In this document: piece after piece, positions 8,183 through 16,918 of the stretch
Position numbering within the stretch: the first letter of the stretch is position 1
Layout: every line of letters starts with the position of its first letter
DNA from: Brucella pseudogrignonensis
GTDB taxonomy: Bacteria; Pseudomonadota; Alphaproteobacteria; Rhizobiales; Rhizobiaceae
NCBI RefSeq assembly: GCF_032190615.1
Contig: NZ_JAVLAT010000003.1
Span: 124,001 to 188,000, forward strand
DNA length: 64,000 nt
Reading direction: 5' to 3'
The notes under the pieces: model-generated
Database searches by the model: none
The model's input: only the letters and a program-made list of their open reading frames with translations
Told to the model about the DNA's origin: nothing
Translations under genes and position numbers: made by a program

Positions 8183-8527
8183 ATCAGACCCCTCATTAAA
8201 ATGATGGGAAATGATGTATTTCGATTTGCGAAAGATGCAAGACCAGTTACGCATGAAAAGTGCGTTTTCCCTATCAAGCAGCCAGTCAGTCCGTCGTATC
8301 CATCAGTAAACATCATGAATTTATATATGAACCCTTCAATTACGGGGATTAACTTAGTATCTCATCGAAATCGACGTAAAATGATGTAAAATGATTTAAT
8401 ATGATGTTGACACTGTGGATTGAAGTCTTCATTAATCCTCAGCGCGCCAATGGAGGTTGGCTTCGTCCCTGGACGGTCCGGACTGTGATCGATGGATCTG
8501 TGCGGGGACATTTAATGGGAGGACGCG
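8183..8527. other. divergent promoter region between LacI and oxidoreductase operon
   Basis: A 345-bp gene-free region. It contains the decamer repeats listed separately at 8376-8405, and a related TAAAATGAT word near 8197-8205 just before the repressor start. A GGGAGG ribosome site occurs at its right edge. Nothing else was recognised. Confidence 0.5.
8376..8405. promoter_or_regulatory. three tandem 10-bp repeats, candidate operator
   Basis: GTAAAATGAT occurs twice back to back (8376-8385, 8386-8395), followed by a degenerate copy TTAATATGAT (8396-8405). The 10-bp period places the repeats on one helical face. They lie about 120-150 bp before the oxidoreductase start and close to the likely promoter. 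A similar word recurs at 8197-8205. The divergent LacI protein is the natural candidate binder, although the repeats are direct and not the usual LacI palindrome. Confidence 0.4.
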
Positions 8528-9619
8528 ATGAGCGAAGCACGGGGCTTTGTTCCTGATCCGCAGGTGCGGGCTCGGGATTTCAAAATAGGCTGTATTGGCG
8601 CAGGCATGATCATGGCCGAGTGCCATCTTGCTGCCTATAAGGAAGCGGGCTTTACGGTCGCGGCAATCGCCTCACGCACCAAGGCAAAGGCCGAAGAGGT
8701 CGCCGCGCGTTGGGGTATCGCTACAGTGCACGACACGCCAGAAGCGCTGATTGGCGACGAAGCTATCAAAATCATCGATATTGCTTATCCGCCGGATCAG
8801 CAGCCTGCGCTCATTCGCAAAGCGCTTGCGCAGCCACATATCAAGGGCATTCTCGCCCAAAAGCCACTGGCTCTGAGGCTTGAAGAGGCCATTGCGCTTC
8901 GCGATGAAGCAGCGAAGGCTGGCAAAATCCTCTCGGTCAATCAGAACATGCGCTACGACCAGTCGATGCGCGTACTGAAGCAAATTCTCGACAAGGGTGA
9001 GCTTGGCGCGCCTGTCATGGCGACAATCGAGATGCGTGCCATCCCGCATTGGCAGGGGTTTCTGGAAGATTATGACCGCCTGACACTGTCTAACATGAGC
9101 GTGCATCATCTCGATGTGCTGCGCTTCCTGTTTGGTGAACCTGACACCATCACCACGCTGACGCGCACTGACCCCCGCACTCAGTTTGAACACAAGGACG
9201 GTATCACCGTTTCAACGCTGATGTTCCCGAGCGGTGTGATGGCTGTTTCGATGGAAGACGTCTGGTCCGGGCCGTGCGAGGAGAGCTTTGACAGCGATAT
9301 TTACATCAAATGGCGGGTCGAGGGTACGGATGGTGTGGCACAGGGCACGATTGGCTGGCCGGATGGTTCGCCATCAACGCTGACTTATGCCTCCAAAAAG
9401 ACGACAGACGGCAAATGGGTAAGCCCAAAATGGGAAACCATGTGGTTCCCGCACGCTTTTATCGGTGTGATGGAGCAGCTGCAATACGCCATTCAGTCTG
9501 GCGAGCCGCCAGCGCTTTCTGTGGCGGACAATGTGAAGACGGTCGCACTCATTGAGGCTGGCTACAAGTCAATCGATGAAGGCCGCACTGTCAAATTGTC
9601 CGAGATATCAATCAATTAA
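8528..9619 (+). CDS. Gfo/Idh/MocA-family NAD(P)-dependent oxidoreductase
   Basis: A 363-residue protein. The N-terminal Rossmann fold shows IGCIGAGMIMAECHLAAY at about residues 20-38, with later strands IKIIDIAYPPDQQ and the family signature near ILAQKPLALRLEEA (usual EKP replaced by QKP). The C-terminal alpha/beta domain includes MSVHHLDVLRFLFGEPD, with the His typical of this family's active site. Such enzymes oxidise or reduce sugars, inositols or uronates. GGGAGG precedes the ATG. It is the first gene of the plus-strand catabolic block, followed by an epimerase. The substrate is unknown. Confidence 0.87.
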   Translation: MSEARGFVPDPQVRARDFKIGCIGAGMIMAECHLAAYKEAGFTVAAIASRTKAKAEEVAARWGIATVHDTPEALIGDEAIKIIDIAYPPDQQPALIRKALAQPHIKGILAQKPLALRLEEAIALRDEAAKAGKILSVNQNMRYDQSMRVLKQILDKGELGAPVMATIEMRAIPHWQGFLEDYDRLTLSNMSVHHLDVLRFLFGEPDTITTLTRTDPRTQFEHKDGITVSTLMFPSGVMAVSMEDVWSGPCEESFDSDIYIKWRVEGTDGVAQGTIGWPDGSPSTLTYASKKTTDGKWVSPKWETMWFPHAFIGVMEQLQYAIQSGEPPALSVADNVKTVALIEAGYKSIDEGRTVKLSEISIN

Positions 9620-9625
9620 ATGAGT

Positions 9626-9668
9626 ACATCTTTCCCGAAAAGTGCGAAGCGATTTTCGGGAAAGATGT
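9626..9668. repeat. REP-like palindromic element between two operon genes
   Basis: ACATCTTTCCCGAAAA (9626-9641) and TTTTCGGGAAAGATGT (9653-9668) are perfect 16-bp inverted arms around an 11-base loop GTGCGAAGCGA. It starts right after the oxidoreductase stop and lies 36 bp before the next start. Palindromes with a CCGAAAA-GTGCGAAGCG-TTTTCGG core are, from memory, frequent intergenic repeats in Brucella and Rhizobium relatives. It lacks a T tract, so mRNA processing or stabilisation is more likely than simple termination. Confidence 0.65.
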
Positions 9669-9704
9669 GCATTAACAAAAAATCTTAACGGGAGGGTTTC
9701 GATC

Positions 9705-10619
9705 ATGATGCAGGTGGGTATTTTCAGCGGCTATTTCCCTTATTCGCTTGAGAAAACGGCCAAAAAAATCCACGCACTCGACTTCAATACAGTCCAGCTG
9801 GATATGCATTTCAAGGATATCGATCTGAGTGCGGGACAGATCACTAAGGACAAATGCGTCAAAATTCGCGAAACATTCCGCGATCATAATCTGCCGATTT
9901 CATGCATTTCCGGTTATACGAATATCATTCATCCGGACAAGGCGGAGCGCGAGCGCCGCGTGGGTTATCTCAAAGAGATTATCCGCCACGCGCAATATCT
10001 CGGTACGCCTTATGTGATTTCGGAAACCGGTACTTACAACACTGAATCCGACTGGGTTCATCATCCGAAGAACAAGACCGAAGAGGGTTTTGAAGAGTGC
10101 CGCAAGGTCATCGCTGATTTGTCGCAATTTGCTTATGACCACGGTGCGGTGTTCCTGCTCGAAACCTATGTGAACAACGTCGTCGGTTCGGTCGAGGAAA
10201 CGGTGAAAATGTTTGCGCAGGTCGATCATCCAGGGCTTGGCCTGCTGATGGACCCAACCAATTATTTTGAGACGCACAACATCGACCGGATGGATGAAAT
10301 TCTCAACCAGGTTTTCGATACGTTGAGCGACAAGATCAAGATCGGTCATGCCAAGGACGTCAAGCGCTCAGGCGACGACAAGACGGAAAAGCATGCTGAT
10401 ATCGGTGATGCCGATGCCCTTGAAAGCCATACTTTCCGCGGCGTTGGTGAGATCGAACTGCCGGCCCCGGGTCTCGGTTCGCTGAACTATGACCTTTACC
10501 TCAAGCGCCTTGCACAAAAGCATCCGAATATTCCGATGATTATCGAACATCTCGATGAGGCCGATGTGCCACGTGCGAAGAAGTTCCTCGATGGAAAGCT
10601 GCGCGCGCAGGGACTTTAA
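9705..10619 (+). CDS. sugar phosphate isomerase/epimerase family TIM-barrel protein
   Basis: About 304 residues of the AP-endonuclease-2-like TIM barrel. Metal-ligand motifs appear in order: VFLLETYVNN (Glu), GLLMDPTNYF (Asp), KIGHAKDVKR (His), and PMIIEHLDE (Glu). Relatives isomerise or epimerise keto sugars or inosose-like compounds. GGGAGGG precedes the ATG pair at 9705/9708. It lies 85 bp after the oxidoreductase with the palindromic repeat between them. In this setting it probably acts on the product of the neighbouring dehydrogenase. Confidence 0.85.
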   Translation: MMQVGIFSGYFPYSLEKTAKKIHALDFNTVQLDMHFKDIDLSAGQITKDKCVKIRETFRDHNLPISCISGYTNIIHPDKAERERRVGYLKEIIRHAQYLGTPYVISETGTYNTESDWVHHPKNKTEEGFEECRKVIADLSQFAYDHGAVFLLETYVNNVVGSVEETVKMFAQVDHPGLGLLMDPTNYFETHNIDRMDEILNQVFDTLSDKIKIGHAKDVKRSGDDKTEKHADIGDADALESHTFRGVGEIELPAPGLGSLNYDLYLKRLAQKHPNIPMIIEHLDEADVPRAKKFLDGKLRAQGL

Positions 10620-10735
10620 TACCACCTTGGGCGGGGTGGGGCGGCCGGTGTTATAAAGGTGCTATAAACAAGCGTTTAAACACTGGCCGCCTTTGACTGA
10701 ACTAGCTGCGCGCCGCAGCATTTTAAGGTAACAGA

Positions 10736-11917
10736 ATGGTGAAGCTTTATGGAGAGGTGAGGTCGCGTCGCGACATCGCCGCGAGCAGTGGCTCTTTTGC
10801 GCAATTTGCAGGCGTTCGCCTGATGGTGCTTGAAGACGGATTGGAACGCGGCATAAGAATGCTGGAGTTTCGTTCAGGCACCGGTTTGCGCTTTACCGTT
10901 CTGGTTGATCGCGCGCTTGATATTGCCGATTGCGACTATCGTGGCATGGCTATCGGTTGGCATTCTCCGTCCGGTTTCCGCCATCCGGGACTGCATGAAT
11001 ATGAGGGCGAGGGCGGTCTTGGCTGGATGCGTTCTTTCTCCGGCCTGATGGTGACATGCGGTCTGGACCATATCCTCTTTATGTATGACGAGGCGGCGGA
11101 CCATTATAATTACAAGCCGCGTCAGACGATCAAGCACGCCATTCATGGCCGTGTTGGTACTATTCCTGCAAAGCTGACTGGCTATGGTGAGCGCTGGGAA
11201 GGCGACGAATGCACTCTCTGGTGCGAGGGTGTCGTCACACAGGGAACCGTGTTCGGTGAGCATCTCGAACTGACACGCCGCATCGAAATCAAAGCCGGTA
11301 CGAACGATATCAAGCTGACAGATCGCGTGACCAATCGCGGTTTTTATCGCACGCCGCATATGTATTGTTATCATATTAATGTCGGGCACCCCGTTTTGGC
11401 CGAAGGCTCACGTTATTTGGCACCTGTCAGGGATGTGGTCTGGGCGGCTCATGCCGGAGAAGACTACAAAAAGCAGAGCGTCGGATATCGTACGCTGCCT
11501 GCGCCGCAGATGCAGTTTCATGAGCAGGTCTGGCAGCATGAAATGGGTGCGGATGCCAATGGTGAAGTGCCGGTTGCGCTGGTCAATGACAAGCTGGGCA
11601 TCGGTTTTGAAGTCGTTACCCGCAAGGATCAGTTCCCCTGCATGTATGAGTGGCAGAATCTGCAGGCCGGGCAATATGCGCTCGGTATCGAACCTGCGAC
11701 CAATCACGTTCTGGGACATGGTGCTGCCCGCGACCGCGGCGAACTGATCTGGCTCGAACACGGCGAAGAGCGCCGTTACGATAGCACGTTCCGTATTCTT
11801 GGTGATGCGGCGAGCATCGCGGATACAGAAACATGCATTGCCGCAATTGCGAAGCAGCCAATTGAGGAATATCCGGTGCCATCGGGCAATCACGTTGCTA
11901 TTGGAGACCGCTCATGA
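10736..11917 (+). CDS. DUF4432 / aldose-1-epimerase-like protein
   Basis: A 393-residue beta-sandwich protein of the galactose-mutarotase superfamily (DUF4432 type). Typical pieces are DRALDIADCDYRGMAIGWHS, GLMVTCGLDH, HAIHGRVGTIPAK, FYRTPHMYCYHINVGHP and GIEPATNHVLGHG. The conserved His and Glu residues fit sugar binding. Relatives accompany sugar ABC importers, but their reaction is mostly unproven. A 116-bp gap separates it from the upstream gene. Its 3-prime end overlaps the SDR gene by 4 bases (ATGA), so the two are coupled. Confidence 0.8.
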   Translation: MVKLYGEVRSRRDIAASSGSFAQFAGVRLMVLEDGLERGIRMLEFRSGTGLRFTVLVDRALDIADCDYRGMAIGWHSPSGFRHPGLHEYEGEGGLGWMRSFSGLMVTCGLDHILFMYDEAADHYNYKPRQTIKHAIHGRVGTIPAKLTGYGERWEGDECTLWCEGVVTQGTVFGEHLELTRRIEIKAGTNDIKLTDRVTNRGFYRTPHMYCYHINVGHPVLAEGSRYLAPVRDVVWAAHAGEDYKKQSVGYRTLPAPQMQFHEQVWQHEMGADANGEVPVALVNDKLGIGFEVVTRKDQFPCMYEWQNLQAGQYALGIEPATNHVLGHGAARDRGELIWLEHGEERRYDSTFRILGDAASIADTETCIAAIAKQPIEEYPVPSGNHVAIGDRS

Positions 11918-12684
11918 CCGCACCATCGCCGTTTTCTGTGACAGGCAAAACCATTCTCTACACGGGTGCTGCCGGTGGCCTAGGTCTTGAAACTACGCTC
12001 AATTTTCTACGCGCTGGCGCACGGGTTGTGGCTATCGATCATGATCCGAAAAAAATTGAAGAGTTGAAAAGCAAGGCGGAGGTCGAGGGGCATAGCGGAC
12101 TTTCGATCCATGCGCTCGATCTGTCGGATTTGCAGTCACTCCGCCCTGAATTGGAGGCGATTAGTCGTGAGGCCGGTGGTTTTGATGTCGTAATCAACAA
12201 TGCTGCGATTTATCCGTCCAAGCCATTTGAAGACTATACACTTGAGGAAATGCAGAAAGTGCAGCACATCAATGTCGATGCGGGCATTGTCTGCGTTCAG
12301 GTGGCGCTGCCGCATATGCGTGAAAAGGGGTGGGGTCGTATTATCAATATCGCCAGCGTGACTGCCTATGGCGGCTGGTCGCTCCTTTCGCCTTATGTGC
12401 AATCAAAAGGGGCGCTCATTGGGCTTGCACGTGCCTGGGCACGCGAGTTCGGTACCTATGGCATTACCGTCAATGCAATTTCGCCGGGTGCTTTTCCAAC
12501 AGATGCCGAGAAAATCCACCCCGACCCGGAGGGTTATACGAAATTCGTGCTTGAGCATCAGGCTGTTAAGCGTCGCGGATCGTCGCGGGATATTGCCTCG
12601 GCTTTGATGTTTCTTGCCTCTGATGAAGCAGGATTTATCTCCGGGCAGACCTTGAATGTCGATGGCGGATGGGTGATGCATTAA
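11914..12684 (+). CDS. short-chain dehydrogenase/reductase (SDR)
   Basis: A 256-residue classical SDR. The cofactor loop is TGAAGGLGLE at about residues 18-27, the NNAA structural motif is NNAAIYPSKP, and the catalytic Ser/Tyr/Lys are in NIASVTAYGG and YVQSKGA (YxxxK). The substrate-side end is ISGQTLNVDGGWVM. It overlaps the DUF4432 gene by 4 bases and is followed 26 bp later by the lactonase. The likely role is oxidation of a sugar to its lactone, which the next gene product would open. The reaction order is inferred from gene order. Confidence 0.9.
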   Translation: MTAPSPFSVTGKTILYTGAAGGLGLETTLNFLRAGARVVAIDHDPKKIEELKSKAEVEGHSGLSIHALDLSDLQSLRPELEAISREAGGFDVVINNAAIYPSKPFEDYTLEEMQKVQHINVDAGIVCVQVALPHMREKGWGRIINIASVTAYGGWSLLSPYVQSKGALIGLARAWAREFGTYGITVNAISPGAFPTDAEKIHPDPEGYTKFVLEHQAVKRRGSSRDIASALMFLASDEAGFISGQTLNVDGGWVMH

Positions 12685-12710
12685 GGAATGAGTTTGCATT
12701 GGAGGAATGC

Positions 12711-13799
12711 GTGAGGAAGCTTTATCTGGCTGTTGGGTCGCTTAATCGCGAAGCCCCTTATTTTCAGGGTGCGCGTGGCGAGGGTCTTTCCATCTTCGCA
12801 TTCGATACGACGACAGGAGATGCATCGTATACATGCGCAACATCTTCCGTCGACAATCCAACATTTCTGAGTGTCGCGCCGGATACCGGCGTGATTTATG
12901 CAAATTCCGAAGTATTTAGCTGGCACGAGGGAACGGTCAGTGCCTATCGTTTTGATGCTGAAAAGGGTGAACTTGTTTATCTCAACAAGCAAAGTGCCCA
13001 AGGCAGCATAACTGCGCATAATACCGTGACAGTGGATGGAAAGTTTGTGCTTGTCGCCAATTATGCGATGGGCTCGGGCGGGCCTGACCAGTCGCTTGTT
13101 GCGTTGCCAGTGTTGTCTGACGGCAGCCTCGGGCCGGTTTCACATAGCGTTCGTCACGAGGGCAAGCTTGGGCCTGTCGTCGACCGGCAGGAACGGAGCC
13201 ACCCGCATTGCGTGGTTGAAACACCGGAAGGCGGCATGTTTCTGTCTGCGGACCTCGGCCTTGATGAAGTCATTGCCTATCGCCTTGATAATGATGGCAG
13301 TTTCAAGCGGGTGAGCAGTGTTGCGACGCCACCCGGTACTGGTCCTCGCCATATCGCACAGCATCCCGACAGCCGGTTTGTCTATGTCTCCAACGAACTG
13401 AATTCCACGGTTTCGCTCATTGAGCGCGACGGCGATGAGATGCGCCTTGTTCAGATCTTGCCGACAGTGCCAGCGAATTTTGAGTCGCATGGGGCTGATA
13501 TTCACCTCTCGCCCGATGGTCGCTTTCTTTACTGTTCCAATCGCGGTCATGACTCGATCACCACATTTCGTGTGGATCAGGAGAATGGCAGCCTGGTTGA
13601 GATCGGTCACAGCTTTACGGGTGGCGCAACACCGCGTAATTTTACGCTGACACCGGATGGCTACTGGCTTTTGGTCGCTAACCAGAATGGAGATTGCATT
13701 GCGATCTTCGCAATCGATAAGGAGACGGGAATTTTGACCGATACGGGCAAACGCATCGAAATAGGCACCCCCGTCTGTGTCAGGCCTTTCTATCTGTGA
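12711..13799 (+). CDS. lactonase family protein (7-bladed propeller, 6-phosphogluconolactonase type)
   Basis: A 362-residue beta-propeller of the YkgB/Pgl lactonase family, showing blade motifs PTFLSVAPDTGVIYANSE, PRHIAQHPDSRFVYVSNE, DIHLSPDGRFLYCSNRG and PRNFTLTPDGYWLLVANQNG. It hydrolyses sugar lactones to aldonates. The GTG at 12711 is chosen because GGAGG sits 6 bases upstream and the protein then begins RKLYLAVGS as relatives do. The stop overlaps the GTG of the LacI gene at 13796 (GTGA). Genomic pairing with an SDR fits a dehydrogenase-lactonase pathway. Confidence 0.87.
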   Translation: MRKLYLAVGSLNREAPYFQGARGEGLSIFAFDTTTGDASYTCATSSVDNPTFLSVAPDTGVIYANSEVFSWHEGTVSAYRFDAEKGELVYLNKQSAQGSITAHNTVTVDGKFVLVANYAMGSGGPDQSLVALPVLSDGSLGPVSHSVRHEGKLGPVVDRQERSHPHCVVETPEGGMFLSADLGLDEVIAYRLDNDGSFKRVSSVATPPGTGPRHIAQHPDSRFVYVSNELNSTVSLIERDGDEMRLVQILPTVPANFESHGADIHLSPDGRFLYCSNRGHDSITTFRVDQENGSLVEIGHSFTGGATPRNFTLTPDGYWLLVANQNGDCIAIFAIDKETGILTDTGKRIEIGTPVCVRPFYL

Positions 13800-14842
13800 G
13801 CGTTGAAGCCTCAACACCGCGAAAGCAGCGCCGCAAAGGTTCTGGTGTGACCATGGCGGATGTGGCTGCGGCTGCAGGGGTTTCCATGCAGACCGTTTCG
13901 CGTGCGTTGCGTTTTCCAGATTCCGTGATGCCTGAAAAGCGGAAGCTTATACAGGATGCAATCGAGAAGACGCATTACGTTCATAATCTCGCGGCCAGCC
14001 ATCTTGCATCGCATAAAAGCAATACGGTTGCGGCGATTATACCCACACTGTCCGCATCTGTTTTTGCTGACACGATCCAGCATTTTTCCGATGTACTGCA
14101 TCGGTCCGGTTATCAGATATTTTTAGGCAATACTGATTACCGAATGGAGCGCGAGGAAGAAATCATTCGTAGCCTCCTCGGGCGGCGACCGGATGGGGTT
14201 TTTCTGATCGGCACACACCATAGCAAGCGCAGTGTTGCATTGCTCAAACGTGCCGAAATTCCAGTCGTTGAGGGCTGGGATTTTACCGATAAACCGATTG
14301 ACCGGCTGGTGGGATTTTCCAATACGGCGGCAATCACCGAGATGGTCAGTCATCTGATCAATACGGGTCGGCGCTATATTGTGTTTGCCGGTGTGGTTCG
14401 GAAAGGCGACAGCCGTGCTGCCGAACGCCGTGGCGCATTCAAAGCGGCAATGGAGCAAGAGTTTCCGGACGAGAAGCCACGCATCACGGTGGCAACTGAA
14501 ATGCCGATTGCCATGGCTTCGGGTGTCGATCTTCTGCGACGGGCGTTGGCTCAATATCCGGAAGCCGATGCTGTCATGTTTTCAAGCGATATTCTTGCTT
14601 CCGGTGCGCTTCTGGAGACACAGCGCATTGGTATCAAAGTGCCACAACGGCTCGCGATTACAGGCTTTGGCGACTTTGAACTTTCGCGTCATCTGCTGCC
14701 GCCATTGACGACGGTTGCAGTACCTTCGGCGGAAATCGGACGGAAGGCGGGTGAGCTTTTACTGGAAGCAATGCGTGGCGAAACATCGACAAACACGATT
14801 GTCGATGTCGGTTTCGAACTCAAGATCAGGGCTAGTGGCTAA
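13796..14842 (+). CDS. LacI-family transcriptional regulator (GntR-like subgroup)
   Basis: A 348-residue repressor. Its DNA-binding head is MADVAAAAGVSMQTVSRAL at about residues 19-37, and the sensor domain contains TVAAIIPTLSASVFADTIQ, RRPDGVFLIGTHHSK and AVMFSSDILASGALLE. It begins with GTG overlapping the lactonase TGA, so it belongs to the plus-strand operon. The two LacI-type palindromes in the divergent promoter near 20.85-20.92 kb have the TTAGCGCT core favoured by this class, making this the best candidate binder. The 3-prime end overlaps the convergent M24 peptidase gene by 11 bases. Confidence 0.87.
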   Translation: MSVEASTPRKQRRKGSGVTMADVAAAAGVSMQTVSRALRFPDSVMPEKRKLIQDAIEKTHYVHNLAASHLASHKSNTVAAIIPTLSASVFADTIQHFSDVLHRSGYQIFLGNTDYRMEREEEIIRSLLGRRPDGVFLIGTHHSKRSVALLKRAEIPVVEGWDFTDKPIDRLVGFSNTAAITEMVSHLINTGRRYIVFAGVVRKGDSRAAERRGAFKAAMEQEFPDEKPRITVATEMPIAMASGVDLLRRALAQYPEADAVMFSSDILASGALLETQRIGIKVPQRLAITGFGDFELSRHLLPPLTTVAVPSAEIGRKAGELLLEAMRGETSTNTIVDVGFELKIRASG

Positions 14843-15950
14843 TAACCATCTGATGCTCGAAGTCGGTTAGCATTTTGCAGCCATTTTCTGTCACATGCAG
14901 CATGAATTCGAGCCGCACGCCGCCAGTGTCCGGATCGAAGGCGGTGGGTTCTACCATCACAACCATGTCTTTGCGGAAACGCTCTGTTTCATAGCTGACA
15001 AGCCGTGGCCATTCATGGACAGATGTACCGATAGAATGTCCGGAGTGATGGGCATAGCCATAGCCATGTGCTGCGATATGGGCCTGCAATTTTTGATCCA
15101 GTTCACCGATGCCAAGGCCTGGGCGGATGATTTCGATTGCCAGATCAAGCGCCGATTTTACGGCCTTGAACTGTTTCTCAAACTCATTAGTTGTTTTGCC
15201 CACCATTGCCGATGCGCAGCTGTCGCCCCAATAGCCTTTGACGCGCGGTGCGAGATCGCAGATGAGTGGGTCACCGGTGGCAACGATACGGTTTGTTGGC
15301 CAGCCCATGAATGCTGATGTGCGGGTTTTGCCGGATATGAAATCGCCGGTAAGTGGCAGGCGTTCACCAGCTCTGCTTTCCATGCCGAGCCTGATGTCGG
15401 CAAATATTTCCAGCTCGCTGCGGCCCGCCTTGCTGTGCTCAATAAACGCGCGTTGCCCGGCGGAAGCGGTCAGCGCTGCCTTACGCAATAGCGCGATCTC
15501 AGTTGCTGTTTTCACCATGCGCTGGCGCTTGAAAGCATCATCAATCGACACACGACGGCATGTGTCGATAAGTGGGAGCAAGGATAATGGGAAGCTGTTC
15601 TGCTCTATGGCAATTGCTCCTCCGATACCAAATTTGGTAAAGAGATCCTGTGCAGCATTGAGATAGTTCGTAAAAATGTCTGTCGGCTCTTTATATGAAA
15701 AACCTTCATATGTGAGAATGATCTGTGCCCAGCTTGGCGTTTCTGCTTCGAGATTGGTGACGACAAGTCCGCATTCGCCGTTTTTGCCAACCAATGCGAT
15801 GGCAGGTCCACCCGCAAAGGGTGATGGCCCCGCTTCAATGGAAACGACATGACCTGAAGCGTAGGCGATGCCATCGGGGCTGGTAAAAACGCCCCAATCG
15901 GCACCGGATGCTTTGATGGCATCAATTGTCCGTGCAAGCCGCTCGTCCAA
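14832..15950 (-). CDS. M24-family metallopeptidase (Xaa-Pro dipeptidase/creatinase fold)
   Basis: A 372-residue protein with an N-terminal creatinase-like domain and a C-terminal pita-bread fold. Metal ligands are visible in LICDLAPRVKGYWGDS (two Asp), HSGHSIGTSVHEW (His), VVMVEPTAF (Glu) and VRLEFMLHVT (Glu). It is the last gene of the minus-strand ABC importer operon, 11 bp after the permease. The pairing suggests that it cleaves an amide or C-N bond in the imported compound rather than peptides from protein turnover. That role is inferred. Confidence 0.85.
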   Translation of the reverse strand: MDERLARTIDAIKASGADWGVFTSPDGIAYASGHVVSIEAGPSPFAGGPAIALVGKNGECGLVVTNLEAETPSWAQIILTYEGFSYKEPTDIFTNYLNAAQDLFTKFGIGGAIAIEQNSFPLSLLPLIDTCRRVSIDDAFKRQRMVKTATEIALLRKAALTASAGQRAFIEHSKAGRSELEIFADIRLGMESRAGERLPLTGDFISGKTRTSAFMGWPTNRIVATGDPLICDLAPRVKGYWGDSCASAMVGKTTNEFEKQFKAVKSALDLAIEIIRPGLGIGELDQKLQAHIAAHGYGYAHHSGHSIGTSVHEWPRLVSYETERFRKDMVVMVEPTAFDPDTGGVRLEFMLHVTENGCKMLTDFEHQMVISH

Positions 15951-15961
15951 CGGGTTCTCCT

Positions 15962-16918
15962 TCAGATAAGATTGCGGATATGGCGATCACGGCCATAGGC
16001 TGCGACCAGAAGCAGGATGAGGATACCGAGTGACGACTGTACCATGGCGTCCGAAAATCCCATGCCGATGAGAAACGTGCGCAGTTCCATCAGCATGATC
16101 GCGCCAGCCACCGTTCCGACAAATCCGCCACGCCCGCCGATCAGTGCGGTTCCGCCGATAACGACCGCAGAAACCGTTTGGAAAAGATAGGGCGTGCCCA
16201 CTGTCGCACTTGATGAGCCGGTGAAGCCGAGCAGAAGAATGCCAGCAAGCGCCGCAAACATGGCACTGAGGCCAAAGGTGCTTGCCCAGATTGCAACCGG
16301 TCTGATCAGTGCCAGTTCGGCGGCTTTGATATTTGAACCCAGCGCATAAAGCTTGCGGCCATAAATCGTACGGCGCAACACAAAGACGGTGCCAACGGTC
16401 AGCAAAATTGTAAACGGGATCAGCCAAGGGAATGGCAAAGGCCCGATGCTGCCACCCAATGACACGAAATCATTGATGAAAGCGGGCGCTGAACCTGTTG
16501 GCAAGCCGCGTGTCCAGATTTGTACGCCTGCTTGAACCATCGTTCCGACACCAAGCGTGACGATGAGTGGGTGGATGGAAAGCGCTGCCGATAATGCGCC
16601 GGAAAACGCACCGATCAGCCCCGCCGATGCCAGCACGATAATACCGGCCAAAAGCGGTGACATTCCATCGCCATAGAGGCTGGCGAAGACAACATTGGCA
16701 AAGCCGATGACAAACGGAATGGAAAGGTCGATGCCACCAAGGATCATCACCAGCGTCTGCCCGAGTGCTGCAATCGCAAGCAGTGCTGCCAGAACCAGCA
16801 TGGCGCGAATGGAGAAAAGGCTGGCAAAGCCCGGAATGAGGGCTGCTCCCAGGAGGAATACCAGCGCCACCCCGATGAAGGCGACCAGCGCGCGATTTGT
16901 AGCCAGTGCCTTAATCAT
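15962..16918 (-). CDS. sugar-type ABC transporter permease (RbsC family), second
   Basis: A 318-residue hydrophobic inner-membrane protein with 8-10 predicted segments and BPD_transp_2 hallmarks (GGIDLSIPFVIGFANVVFAS, VVIGGTALIGGRGGFVGTVAG). The ATG at 16918 overlaps the stop of the first permease by 4 bases, and is preferred over an upstream extension lying inside that gene. With the other permease it forms the transmembrane channel of the importer encoded from 20771 leftward. Confidence 0.9.
   Translation of the reverse strand: MIKALATNRALVAFIGVALVFLLGAALIPGFASLFSIRAMLVLAALLAIAALGQTLVMILGGIDLSIPFVIGFANVVFASLYGDGMSPLLAGIIVLASAGLIGAFSGALSAALSIHPLIVTLGVGTMVQAGVQIWTRGLPTGSAPAFINDFVSLGGSIGPLPFPWLIPFTILLTVGTVFVLRRTIYGRKLYALGSNIKAAELALIRPVAIWASTFGLSAMFAALAGILLLGFTGSSSATVGTPYLFQTVSAVVIGGTALIGGRGGFVGTVAGAIMLMELRTFLIGMGFSDAMVQSSLGILILLLVAAYGRDRHIRNLI

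Noticed and set aside
10670..10690. AAGCGTTTAAACAC as a LacI-type operator before the DUF4432 gene
   Set aside because: Only a loose dyad without the TTAGCGCT core seen at 20.85-20.92 kb; evidence is too thin to list.
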